From positions 1 through 64,000 of the forward strand of contig NZ_JAIUMC010000008.1 in assembly GCF_022565775.1 (NCBI RefSeq): a stretch of 64,000 nt of DNA, in the 5' to 3' direction. Of this stretch, positions 45,534-54,053 are shown in pieces. The position numbers were made by a program, and so were the translations under genes. The DNA comes from Natronospirillum sp. GTDB taxonomy: Bacteria > Pseudomonadota > Gammaproteobacteria > Pseudomonadales > Natronospirillaceae. Position 1 is the stretch's first letter; every line of letters starts with the position of its first letter. Under the pieces are notes generated by a model. It was not told the origin of the DNA. It searched no databases and saw only the letters and a program-made list of their open reading frames with translations.

Positions 45534-48500
45534 TCACTGACGAAGGGTGTCGCGTGACACCTGCACCGCCACATGCCGCAGCAGGGCGCGCAGGTTCCCG
45601 GGCTTCACCGGTTTGTTGAGCACCTGCACGCCCTGGGCCCGGGCGCTCTTCTTGAGTTCCGGGTCATGCATGGCGGTGACCAGAGCAGTAGGGATATTGT
45701 GCTGCCAGCGTTCACGCAGGGCCTGGCCAAGTTGCAGGCCGTCCATGTCGCTGCCGAGCTGATAGTCGAGCAACAGCAGGCTGGGCGCCTCGTGAGTCTC
45801 GGCCCAAACCAGTGCGTCTTCAGCGGTGAGGAAACAGTGGACCTGACAATCCCAGCGGTCAAGCAGGGCAGACAGGGCGGACAGATTTTCGGCTTCATCA
45901 TCGACGCAGACGATGGTCAGATGATCCAGAGCATCGTGGCTGCTACCGGCAGCCGCGCGTGTTTCGGTGTCGGCCGGGTTGCCGAGTGGTACCCGGACCG
46001 TGAAACAGCTGCCGCGGCCTTCCCGTGAGTTCAGGGTAATCGGTGTGTCCAGTTGTTCCCCCATGCGCTGCGCTACAGCGAGGCCCAAACCGACACCACT
46101 GACGCCACTCTGGTGCAGGCGGATAAAGGCATCGAAGACCCGCGACTGCTGCTGCGGTGAAATGCCCGGACCAGTATCCCAGACACTGATCAGTATGGCG
46201 TTGTCATGCGAACGTCGGCGAACGCCCAGCAAAACACCGCCTTCTTCAGTGTATTTTACCGCATTGGACACAAAGTTCTGCACGATGCGCCGCAGGTAGG
46301 TGGCATCGGTATGCACCACCACATCGTCCAGCAGGTGTGCCCTGAATCGGAGGCCCCGGCGTTCCGACAACAGACTGTATTCGCTGACCAGCGGTTCGAG
46401 AATCTCGTTCAGGCGCACCGACCGGTATTGCGGCACCATGGCGCCCTGTTCCATCTTGGCAATGGAGAGCAGTGTCGACATCAGGTTTTCGGTCGAATCC
46501 AGTGCGCTGTCCAGCTTTTCGGTCAACTGGCGATTGCGGTCATCGAGCTGCTCCGTATCCAGTGCCGACAGATAGAGCCGAGCCGCATTGAGGGGCTGCA
46601 GGATGTCGTGGCTGGCCAGCGCCAGAAACCGTGTCTTGCTGGCATTGGCCGATTCGGCTTCAGCCTTGGCCTGTTGCAGCTCGATCTCCGTCTGGCGGCG
46701 GCGCTCGATCTCTTCACTCAGTTCGCGGTTGATCTCCTTCACCTCGTCGGTGCGCGTGCGAATGCGCTGCTGCAGATCGATGTTGGCGTCTTTCAGTGCC
46801 TGCTGGGTTTCAATGTGCTCGGTAATGTCGGTGAAGCTGGTTACAAAGCCGCCACTGGGCAGCGGGTTACCCACCATTTCGATCACCCGGCCGTCGGAGC
46901 GTCGACGGATGAACCGGTGGGGTGAGCCGGCTTCCATGAAGCGCAGCCGCTTATTGATCAGGTCTTCCACCTCGCCGACACCGCACTCACCCCGTTCGGC
47001 GTTGTAGCGGATCAGTTCACTGACGTGACGGCCCGGCTGCACCAGACCATCCGGATAGGGAAACATCTCCAGATAACGCCGGTTCCAGGCGGCCAGGCGC
47101 AGATCGGCGTCAACCACGCTGATGCCCTGATCCAGATTTTCCAGCGAACTGAACAGAATGGACTGCTGGGTCTGCAAGGCCTGGGTGGTGTCGTCAAAGA
47201 AGTGCACCACCTGTTCCAGATTGAGCTGCTCATCGGCCAGGGCTGCGCGGATCAGCGAGCGGGCCGTAGCCGCCCCCAGCACGCCAGCGATGGACTTTTC
47301 CACATAGTCGATAAAGGCCGGTTCGGCGCGCTCCGGTCGGCGCAGGGTGATTCTTTCGCTGTGCTCGAAAGACTCGATCAGTTGATGGGCCCGCTCGCGG
47401 CCGAGAAAGGTGACCAGCAGCAACTGCAGGTCTTCGTTGCGCAACCGATGGTCAGCGGTGTCGGCCTGTTGCGGCAACTGGGCACTGGGTTGTACGAAGG
47501 CAGTGGCCTGAATGCGATCGGTCAGCGCATGGGTGGCCTGCCAGGAACCCACCACATAGGCCACCACATTGACCAGCAGGCTGATCATGGTGCCCTGGGA
47601 AATCAATTGATCGGCTGACGCCCCTGTATCCATGATCAGGGGCCAGAGCACCACCAGCACCCAGGTCAGGGTGCCCAGCCCGAGACCCCAGTACACGCCC
47701 CGGGCATGGCCGCGCATCCAGTAGAGGCCGCCCAGCATGGGGGGCAGCAGTTGCAGCACCAGCGAGAACGCCAGCAACCCGATGCTGACCAGATCCATTT
47801 GCGCGGTCCACAGGTGATAGCACAGCCAGCCGAGCAGCAGAATGACCAGAATCGCGGCCCGGCGGATCAGCAGCAGGCGCCGCTGGAAGCGGTGGGCGCG
47901 GGGCAAGGGGTTGGTGCGCCCCTGCAGCAGCATGGGCATGACCACGTCATTGCTGATCATGGTGCTCAGTGTGACTGTGGCCACGATCACCATGGCCGTG
48001 GCCGCCGAAATGCCGCCTATGTAGACCACCAGCATCAGCCAGAACTGACCCTGCTCAAGCGGCAGTTGCAGCGCCGTCATGCTGCGGTCGGCAAAGCCGG
48101 GCAGCAGGGCTTCACTGGCAACAGCCAGTACCATGATGGCCAGACTGGTCAGCACCAGATACAGCGGAAACAGCCAGCGCGCGGTTTTCAGATGCTCGAT
48201 GGCACCGTTTTCCACCACCATGACATGAAACTGGCGGGGCAGGCAGAGAATGGCACCTGCCGCCATGAACATCTGGATCATGAATGTCGAGGTGACCCAG
48301 GTAGCGCCGCCCCAGCCCGGGTTGAGATCCAGTTCGCGCAGTGTGGCGACGGTTGATTGAGCACTGCCCTGGCCGAGCAGTACCCAGGCGAAAGCGGCCG
48401 CCAGCAACAGGGCAAACAGCTTGACCGTGGATTCGAAGGCCACCGCCAGCATCATGCCGCTGCGATACTGGGTGACATCCACCCGCCGGGTGCCGAACAG

Positions 48501-49010
48501 CATGGCGAATATCGCCATCAGAAAGGCCACCAGCAATTCCACCAGTGAGTATTCACTGCCCAGCATCGGGTTGCCCGAGGCGGCGCTGAAGCTGACGGCA
48601 ACCGCCTTCAGTTGCAGGGCCACATAGGGAATGATGGCGGCGGCAGCCAGGATGGTCACGGTCAGCGCCAGCCCCTGTCGCTTGCCGTAGCGCGAGGCAA
48701 TGAAGTCTGCGATGGAGTTGATGTTCTGTTCCTTGCTCACCGTGACCAGCTTGATCAGCAGGCGCTGACCAAACAGGAACAGCAGCATGGGGCCGAGCAG
48801 AATGGGCAGAAAGGTCCAGCCGCTGGTAGCCGCGTTGCCGACGGCGCCGTAGTAGGTCCAGGAGGTGCAATAGATGGCGATCGACAGGCCATACACCCAT
48901 GAATGATGACTCCAGCGCTGGCCCAGCGAGCCGGCTCGGTCGCCCCAGCTTGCCACGGCAAAAAGCAGCGCTATGTAGGCCAGTGCAGCCAGAATCAGCA
49001 ACAGTGTCAT
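45534..49010 (-). CDS. crbS: SLC5-fused hybrid histidine kinase CrbS (MxtR-type)
   Basis: The 1158-residue inner-membrane sensor has an SLC5 sodium/solute symporter-like N-terminus (about 1-500, thirteen helices), a STAC four-helix linker (about 520-600, LRNEDLQLLLVTFLGRERAHQLI), a PAS domain (about 610-740, ENLDQGISVVDADLRLAAWN), a coiled coil, HisKA (LALASHDILQPLNAARL, His near 800), HATPase (VSNAVKYTEEG, DTGPGISPQQ, GVGLGLAVAQRM) and a C-terminal receiver (about 1030-1150, LLLLDYQLGSDMDG). CrbS/MxtR kinases work with CrbR/ErdR to turn on acs and acetate uptake. It is divergent from the symporter operon, with 172 bases between. Confidence 0.93.
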   Translation of the reverse strand: MTLLLILAALAYIALLFAVASWGDRAGSLGQRWSHHSWVYGLSIAIYCTSWTYYGAVGNAATSGWTFLPILLGPMLLFLFGQRLLIKLVTVSKEQNINSIADFIASRYGKRQGLALTVTILAAAAIIPYVALQLKAVAVSFSAASGNPMLGSEYSLVELLVAFLMAIFAMLFGTRRVDVTQYRSGMMLAVAFESTVKLFALLLAAAFAWVLLGQGSAQSTVATLRELDLNPGWGGATWVTSTFMIQMFMAAGAILCLPRQFHVMVVENGAIEHLKTARWLFPLYLVLTSLAIMVLAVASEALLPGFADRSMTALQLPLEQGQFWLMLVVYIGGISAATAMVIVATVTLSTMISNDVVMPMLLQGRTNPLPRAHRFQRRLLLIRRAAILVILLLGWLCYHLWTAQMDLVSIGLLAFSLVLQLLPPMLGGLYWMRGHARGVYWGLGLGTLTWVLVVLWPLIMDTGASADQLISQGTMISLLVNVVAYVVGSWQATHALTDRIQATAFVQPSAQLPQQADTADHRLRNEDLQLLLVTFLGRERAHQLIESFEHSERITLRRPERAEPAFIDYVEKSIAGVLGAATARSLIRAALADEQLNLEQVVHFFDDTTQALQTQQSILFSSLENLDQGISVVDADLRLAAWNRRYLEMFPYPDGLVQPGRHVSELIRYNAERGECGVGEVEDLINKRLRFMEAGSPHRFIRRRSDGRVIEMVGNPLPSGGFVTSFTDITEHIETQQALKDANIDLQQRIRTRTDEVKEINRELSEEIERRRQTEIELQQAKAEAESANASKTRFLALASHDILQPLNAARLYLSALDTEQLDDRNRQLTEKLDSALDSTENLMSTLLSIAKMEQGAMVPQYRSVRLNEILEPLVSEYSLLSERRGLRFRAHLLDDVVVHTDATYLRRIVQNFVSNAVKYTEEGGVLLGVRRRSHDNAILISVWDTGPGISPQQQSRVFDAFIRLHQSGVSGVGLGLAVAQRMGEQLDTPITLNSREGRGSCFTVRVPLGNPADTETRAAAGSSHDALDHLTIVCVDDEAENLSALSALLDRWDCQVHCFLTAEDALVWAETHEAPSLLLLDYQLGSDMDGLQLGQALRERWQHNIPTALVTAMHDPELKKSARAQGVQVLNKPVKPGNLRALLRHVAVQVSRDTLRQ

Positions 49011-49089
49011 GGGTCAGTATTGCCTGCAGCTCTCAGTCCGCCAAGCATACCCTGCCGCAGGCGCCGGCGACCACATTCTCGTCACCACC

Positions 49090-49106
49090 TTAGACCAACG
49101 TCGAAT
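49090..49106 (+). promoter_or_regulatory. Candidate CrbR site upstream of the symporter operon
   Basis: TTAGACCAACGTCGAAT. The left half TTAGACC is perfect and the right half has one change. Its centre (49097.5) lies 30.5 bases before TAGATT at 49128-49133, a -10-like hexamer, matching the geometry at acs. It lies in the crbS-symporter intergenic region. Confidence 0.6.
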
Positions 49107-49182
49107 TTCCTATTTTCTGGCAGAGCGTAGATTCGGCAATGCACCAAACAAGAACAACAGCATTGCCCTGGAGGGAATACGC

Positions 49183-49461
49183 ATGTCTGAAGAAAAAAAC
49201 TCGCAGCACCAGGAGGATCGTCGCAACTACTGGCGAACCAACCTCCGGGTCATCTTTGGCTGTCTCATCGTCTGGGCTCTGGTATCGCTGGGGCTGGGCA
49301 TAGTCTGGGCCGAGCCGCTGAACGCTTTGAGTCTGGGCGGCTATCCGCTGGGCTTCTGGTTTGCGCAGCAGGGCTCCATCTACACCTTCCTTGTCCTGAT
49401 CTTCTTCTATGCCTGGCGCATGAACAAGCTGGATAAAGAATTCAACGTCGACGAAGAATAA
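49183..49461 (+). CDS. Symporter small subunit, DUF4212
   Basis: The protein has 92 residues from ATG 49183 with GGAGGG upstream. Two membrane helices (about 24-45 and 62-80) and the pattern YWRTNLRVIFGCL, GGYPLGFWFAQQGSIYTF and YAWRMNKLDKEF identify the small subunit (DUF4212, TIGR03647) that accompanies TIGR03648 symporters. It is not the DUF485 partner of classic ActP. It is coupled to the large subunit 18 bases downstream. Confidence 0.92.
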   Translation: MSEEKNSQHQEDRRNYWRTNLRVIFGCLIVWALVSLGLGIVWAEPLNALSLGGYPLGFWFAQQGSIYTFLVLIFFYAWRMNKLDKEFNVDEE

Positions 49462-49479
49462 GCACAAGAGGACGACAGC

Positions 49480-51246
49480 ATGAGTTTGCAAGTCATGAGT
49501 TTCCTGGTGGTGGGGCTGACGTTCGCCCTGTACATCGGGATCGCCTTCTGGGCACGCACCGGCAGTACCAGCGAATTTTATGTGGCCGGCAAGGGAATTC
49601 ATCCGGTCGCCAACGGTATGGCCACCGCGGCTGACTGGATGTCCGCGGCCAGCTTCATTTCCATGGCCGGCCTGATTGCCTTTCTGGGCTACAGCGGCGG
49701 CGCCTACCTGATGGGCTGGACCGGCGGCTATGTGCTGATGGCACTGCTGCTGGCGCCTTATCTGCGCAAGTTCGGCAAGTTCACGGTACCTGAATTTATC
49801 GGGGATCGTTTCTACTCCAAAACAGCGCGCGTGATTGCGGTCATTTCGCTGTTGGTGATCTCCATTACCTATGTGATCGGCCAGATGCGCGGGGTCGGCA
49901 TTGCCTTCTCCAACCTGCTCAATGTGCCGATTTCCATTGGTCTGATTTCCGGCATGGTGGTGGTTTTCCTGTATGCGGTTTTTGGCGGCATGAAGGGGAT
50001 TACCTACACGCAGATTGCGCAGTATTGCGTGATGATCTTTGCCTACACGGTACCGGCGGTCTTTATTGCCCTGCAACTGACCGGCAACCCGATCCCGCAA
50101 CTGGCCCTGGGGTCGACGGCGGCGGGGACAGACACCTATCTGTTGGAAGCGCTGGACAACACCCTGGTCGACCTGGGCTTTGCAGCCTATACCAGCCTCA
50201 GCGGCATGAGTCAGATCAACATGTTCCTGCTGACCCTGTCGCTGATGATCGGCACCGCCGGCCTGCCGCACGTGATTGTGCGCTTCTTCACCGTGCCCAA
50301 GATCCGCGATGCGCGCAAATCTGCTGGCTGGTCGCTGGTGTTCATCGCGCTGCTGTACACCACTGCACCGGCAGTGGGTGCCATGGCCATGTGGAATTTC
50401 GTCAAGACGGTACAGCCGGGTGAAGTCGGCTCCGCCGAGGGCAACATCCATCTCGACAACCTGCCCGAGTGGACCGAGCGCTGGCAGCAAACCGGACTGC
50501 TGGCCTTCGAGGACAAGAACAACGACGGCCGCGTTCAGTACTACAATGACGAGAACGAAGAATTTGCCGCCATGGCCCGCGAAGAATGGGGCTGGGAAGG
50601 CAATGAGGTTACCACGCTGGATCGCGACATCATGGTACTGGCCAATCCCGGTATTGCCGGCCTGCCCAACTGGGTGATTGCGCTGGTGGCGGCCGGCGGT
50701 ATCGCCGCCGCCCTGTCGACCGCGGCAGGTCTGTTGCTGGCCATATCGTCATCGATCTCGCACGACCTGCTGAAAGGGGTGTGGATGCCCAATATCAGCG
50801 AGAAGAACGAGATGCGGGCGGCTCGTCTGAGCATGGCCGGAGCGATACTGCTGGCCGGTTATCTGGGGCTCAATCCGCCCGGCTTTGCGGCCGAAGTGGT
50901 GGCGCTCGCCTTCGGGTTCGCTGCTGCCAGTCTGTTCCCGGTGCTGATGATGGGTATCTTCATGAAGTCGGTGAACAAGCAGGGCGCCATTGCGGGCATG
51001 CTCGCGGGCCTGATCAGTACGGCACTGTACATCTTCACCTACAAGGGCTGGTTCTTCATCCCGGGTACCAATATGCTGCCGGATACGGCCGACTACTGGT
51101 TGTTCGGCATCAATACCGGTTCATTCGGGGCCGTGGGTGCGGGGATCAACTTCCTGGTCGCTATCCTGGTGAGCCGCGTGACGGCTGAAACACCGGAGCA
51201 TATCAAGGCGATGGTGGAAGAGGTGCGGGTACCCCGTGCGGCATAG
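49480..51246 (+). CDS. Sodium/solute symporter large subunit (TIGR03648, VC2705 type), probable acetate uptake
   Basis: The 588-residue inner-membrane protein of the SLC5 family has about 13 helices, with the characteristic TSEFYVAGKGIHPVANGMATAADWMSAASF, and a soluble insertion (about 325-375, WTERWQQTGLLAF, DRDIMVLANPGIAGLP) typical of the VC2705 subgroup. Acetate or another short-chain acid is likely, given the linked crbS and the shared regulator site with acs. The sequence alone does not fix the substrate. Confidence 0.9.
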   Translation: MSLQVMSFLVVGLTFALYIGIAFWARTGSTSEFYVAGKGIHPVANGMATAADWMSAASFISMAGLIAFLGYSGGAYLMGWTGGYVLMALLLAPYLRKFGKFTVPEFIGDRFYSKTARVIAVISLLVISITYVIGQMRGVGIAFSNLLNVPISIGLISGMVVVFLYAVFGGMKGITYTQIAQYCVMIFAYTVPAVFIALQLTGNPIPQLALGSTAAGTDTYLLEALDNTLVDLGFAAYTSLSGMSQINMFLLTLSLMIGTAGLPHVIVRFFTVPKIRDARKSAGWSLVFIALLYTTAPAVGAMAMWNFVKTVQPGEVGSAEGNIHLDNLPEWTERWQQTGLLAFEDKNNDGRVQYYNDENEEFAAMAREEWGWEGNEVTTLDRDIMVLANPGIAGLPNWVIALVAAGGIAAALSTAAGLLLAISSSISHDLLKGVWMPNISEKNEMRAARLSMAGAILLAGYLGLNPPGFAAEVVALAFGFAAASLFPVLMMGIFMKSVNKQGAIAGMLAGLISTALYIFTYKGWFFIPGTNMLPDTADYWLFGINTGSFGAVGAGINFLVAILVSRVTAETPEHIKAMVEEVRVPRAA

Positions 51247-51299
51247 GCATCACGGCACAAGGGCATTGCGCCTCATCCCGCTTGGCGGTTTGTGGCGCG

Positions 51300-53171
51300 A
51301 TGCCAACAAAGAGGAACACTTCATTGTCCAACAAACCTGACGGGCCGGCAGACTTCCTCGGCAGTCTGCCGCCGTTTGACCGGCTGCCCGCGGCGGAGCG
51401 TGACCAAGCGCTGCGCCGTCTGGACAGCCTCTACATCAACGCCTCCAATGCATCCGAGCTGCTGGCTCAGATGCCGGAGGCGTTTTACGTTCTGTATTCC
51501 GGGGTGATTGATGTGCTGGGTCCGGACCAAGAGCCGGTGCACCGACTGGAACGAGGCGACTTCCTCGGGCCGGAGGTTGGCCTGCCTCTGGATCCGACTG
51601 CCCCGGGCTATCGGCCGCTGGCAGTGCGCCAGGACGGCATTCTCTACCGCTTGTCGGCAGAAACGCTGCAGGGACTCCTGCAACGTCAGCCGCAACTGGA
51701 GGCACAGTTTGCCGACTGGCAGATTGGTGTGCCGTCGTCCCCTGTCCTTGAGGCCAACGAGGCTGACTGGAGTCAGCAGCCGATATCCAGCCTGGGTTCC
51801 CGGCCGCTGGTGGCCGCAGAGCGGGACGTCGACATTCGAACGGCAGCCACCCGGATGGCAGAGGCCAGTGTGTCCTGTCTGCCGATACTGGATGACGGCT
51901 CCCTGTGCGGTCTCATTACCGACAGAGACCTGCGCAACAGGGTGTTGGCTGCCGGTCTCGATCCATCGTCGCCGGTGGCGGACATCATGACCCCGGGGCC
52001 GGTGACGATCAGAATGAGTGAACCCCTGTTCGAGGCGCTGGCACTGATGAGCCAGCACAATATCCATCACCTGCCGGTATTGGACGAACGGGACCAACCC
52101 GTAGGCATCGTCACGACCACGGACCTGTTGCGACAGCAGAAGAACGCTCCACAGATCTTCAGCAAAAGCCTGCACAAGGCCCGGGATCTGGACAGTTTGC
52201 GCATCGTTGCCCGGGAATTGCCGGATCAGGTGCGCAGCTTCGCCCGCAATGCGCGTGATGCGGCGACGGCGGGCCGACTGGTAACGGCTCTGACCGATAC
52301 CCTGACCAGGCGTCTGATCAGCCTCTATGGCGAAGCGCACGGGGCGCCGCCGGCGGCCTATGCCTGGCTGGCGTTCGGCTCCCAGGGTCGTGCCGACCAG
52401 ACGCTGTATTCCGATCAGGACAATGGTCTGCTGCTGGCCGACGACCCTAGTCCGCAAGCTGAGCGCTGGTTTGCCGGGCTGGCGGACTATGTCTGTGACG
52501 GTCTCGCCGCCTGCGGAATCCCGCTCTGTCCGGGCAATGTCATGGCGAAGAACCCGGAATGGCGACTGTCTCGTGAGCAATGGGCCGGGCGTTTTCAAAG
52601 CTGGGTAACCGAGCCAACGCCGAAAGGTGTGCTGAACAGCATGATCTTCTTTGACAGCCGCTGTGTTGCCGGTAATCAAAACCTGTATCGGCGCCACCGA
52701 CGCCACGTTGCAGAACTGGGTCAGCAGAGCCGGTTTCTGGCTGAGGTGGCGGGTACCGTGGCACGTATTCCGGTGCCCTTGGGTCTGTTTGACCGATTGC
52801 TTACCGAATCACGGCAGGGCAAGGCCAGTATCGACCTGAAAACACTGGGCATTGCCGTGGCCAATGATCTGGTGCGGCTGCATGCCCTGCAAGCCGGACT
52901 GACCGAGCCCGGGACGCTGGAGCGCCTGCAGGCGCTGGAGAAAACCGGCCAGCACGCACACGAAGACTTGCACAACCTGGCGGACACCTGGCGTTTTCTC
53001 ACCAATTTGCGCCTGCACTGGCAACTCGGTGAACACAGTGTGGCCGATGCCCCCAATGCCATACTGCCTGAATACCTGAGCTCTCTCGAAAGACGCCAGC
53101 TCAAGGCGGCCTTCCGGGTTTTGAAAGATGCGCAGGAGGGAGCGGCACTGCACTACCGCCATGGGTTGTGA
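51300..53171 (+). CDS. cNMP-binding/CBS/DUF294 nucleotidyltransferase-like protein
   Basis: The protein has 623 residues. An N-terminal cNMP-binding-like domain (about 15-130, FYVLYSGVIDVLG) is followed by two CBS motifs (about 165-285, MTPGPVTIRMSEPL, GIVTTTDLL), a DUF294 nucleotidyltransferase domain with AWLAFGSQGRADQTLYSDQDNGLLL (G-S and D-x-D pattern), and a DUF294 C-terminal domain. Genes of this type commonly follow TIGR03648 symporters. It may modify or sense nucleotide state. TTG 51324, with AGAGGA upstream, is an alternative start. Confidence 0.85.
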   Translation: MPTKRNTSLSNKPDGPADFLGSLPPFDRLPAAERDQALRRLDSLYINASNASELLAQMPEAFYVLYSGVIDVLGPDQEPVHRLERGDFLGPEVGLPLDPTAPGYRPLAVRQDGILYRLSAETLQGLLQRQPQLEAQFADWQIGVPSSPVLEANEADWSQQPISSLGSRPLVAAERDVDIRTAATRMAEASVSCLPILDDGSLCGLITDRDLRNRVLAAGLDPSSPVADIMTPGPVTIRMSEPLFEALALMSQHNIHHLPVLDERDQPVGIVTTTDLLRQQKNAPQIFSKSLHKARDLDSLRIVARELPDQVRSFARNARDAATAGRLVTALTDTLTRRLISLYGEAHGAPPAAYAWLAFGSQGRADQTLYSDQDNGLLLADDPSPQAERWFAGLADYVCDGLAACGIPLCPGNVMAKNPEWRLSREQWAGRFQSWVTEPTPKGVLNSMIFFDSRCVAGNQNLYRRHRRHVAELGQQSRFLAEVAGTVARIPVPLGLFDRLLTESRQGKASIDLKTLGIAVANDLVRLHALQAGLTEPGTLERLQALEKTGQHAHEDLHNLADTWRFLTNLRLHWQLGEHSVADAPNAILPEYLSSLERRQLKAAFRVLKDAQEGAALHYRHGL

Positions 53172-53179
53172 CAGGTGTC

Positions 53180-53196
53180 TAAGACCAAGGTCTAAT
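53180..53196 (+). promoter_or_regulatory. Candidate CrbR site upstream of the exonuclease gene
   Basis: TAAGACCAAGGTCTAAT, the most symmetric of the three sites (right half GGTCTAA is perfect). Its centre (53187.5) is 30.5 bases before TAGAGT at 53218-53223. It lies 8 bases after the DUF294 gene stop, so the exonuclease could have its own regulated promoter inside the cluster. Confidence 0.55.
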
Positions 53197-53230
53197 GGTG
53201 GGTTGGACAGGGCTGTGTAGAGTCGACAGT

Positions 53231-53920
53231 ATGACTATGACAGCTCACACTCTGCCCACCCGCTTCAAGACTCATTGGCTGAACTGGCAGCAGCAACGGC
53301 TGATGCTGCGCCAGGACTGGCGAACAGTGCGCTTTCTGGCTCTGGATCTTGAAACCAATGGCCTGGACTGCGGTGCCGACGGCATTCTGTCGATGGCCTG
53401 GGTGCCCATTCACAATGGCGTGATGGGCATGTCGGAAGCTCGTTACCATGTGATTCAAACGCCAGTAGCGCTCAACCAGAGCGTGGTTCATCATCATTTG
53501 ACCTCAGCAGACATCGCGGACGGCGAGACTCTGGACAGTGTCATGCGGCAGCTGGCCCAGGCAATGTCCGGCGCGGTGCTGGTCGCACACCATGCGGGTC
53601 TGGACTGGCGCCTGTTGCGCGCTGCGTCGAAGCAGACTGGCGTGGAGTTGTCACCTCTGGCTGTGGTCGACACTCTGCTCCTGGAGCGGCGTCGACGCGC
53701 GCAGCGCTATCAGCATGAACAGATGGGCGCAGAGCGCTTGGATGCCTATACCCTCTCCGCCTGTCGACAGCGGCATGGTCTGCCCCCCCGAGCGGCTCAT
53801 CATGCCCTTGAAGATGCTGTAGCCTGTGGTGAGCTTTTTCTGGCGCAGGCCTGGAAGCAGGCCGGCAATGCCCACCTGCCGGCCGCAGATCTGGTGCGCC
53901 GGAGTCGCCCGACATTCTGA
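53231..53920 (+). CDS. DEDDh 3'-5' exonuclease (DNA polymerase III epsilon-like)
   Basis: The protein has 229 residues. The exonuclease residues are visible: FLALDLETNGLD, LVAHHAGLDWRLL and HHALEDAVA. It is the genomic companion of the DUF294 protein in similar loci. No good ribosome site precedes ATG 53231. A predicted -10 at 53218 would place the transcript start on this ATG, so a leaderless mRNA is possible. Internal ATG 53303 is an alternative start that retains the catalytic region. A repair or nucleotide-clearing role is inferred. Confidence 0.85.
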   Translation: MTMTAHTLPTRFKTHWLNWQQQRLMLRQDWRTVRFLALDLETNGLDCGADGILSMAWVPIHNGVMGMSEARYHVIQTPVALNQSVVHHHLTSADIADGETLDSVMRQLAQAMSGAVLVAHHAGLDWRLLRAASKQTGVELSPLAVVDTLLLERRRRAQRYQHEQMGAERLDAYTLSACRQRHGLPPRAAHHALEDAVACGELFLAQAWKQAGNAHLPAADLVRRSRPTF

Positions 53921-54053
53921 ATTGCGACTTGCTCTATGTCAGTGTTTATAAGGTTCTGCTCTCCTTCGATGGTACCCACTACCCCTTAAGTTATAATCCA
54001 GACTGCCGCTAGTACTTTTACCCTGAACCCTGAACCCTGGAGAAGTTACGCTC

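Noticed and set aside
49183-49461. DUF485 (YjcH) partner of ActP
   Set aside because: The sequence follows the DUF4212/TIGR03647 pattern (PLGFWFAQQGSIY), and the next gene is of the TIGR03648 rather than the ActP class.
49090-50490. Minus-strand ORF of 466 codons antisense to the symporter genes
   Set aside because: It is rich in His, Gln and Arg and overlaps two convincing membrane protein genes.
51321-52706. Minus-strand ORF of 461 codons antisense to the DUF294 gene
   Set aside because: Same shadow pattern; the plus strand carries recognisable CBS and nucleotidyltransferase motifs.
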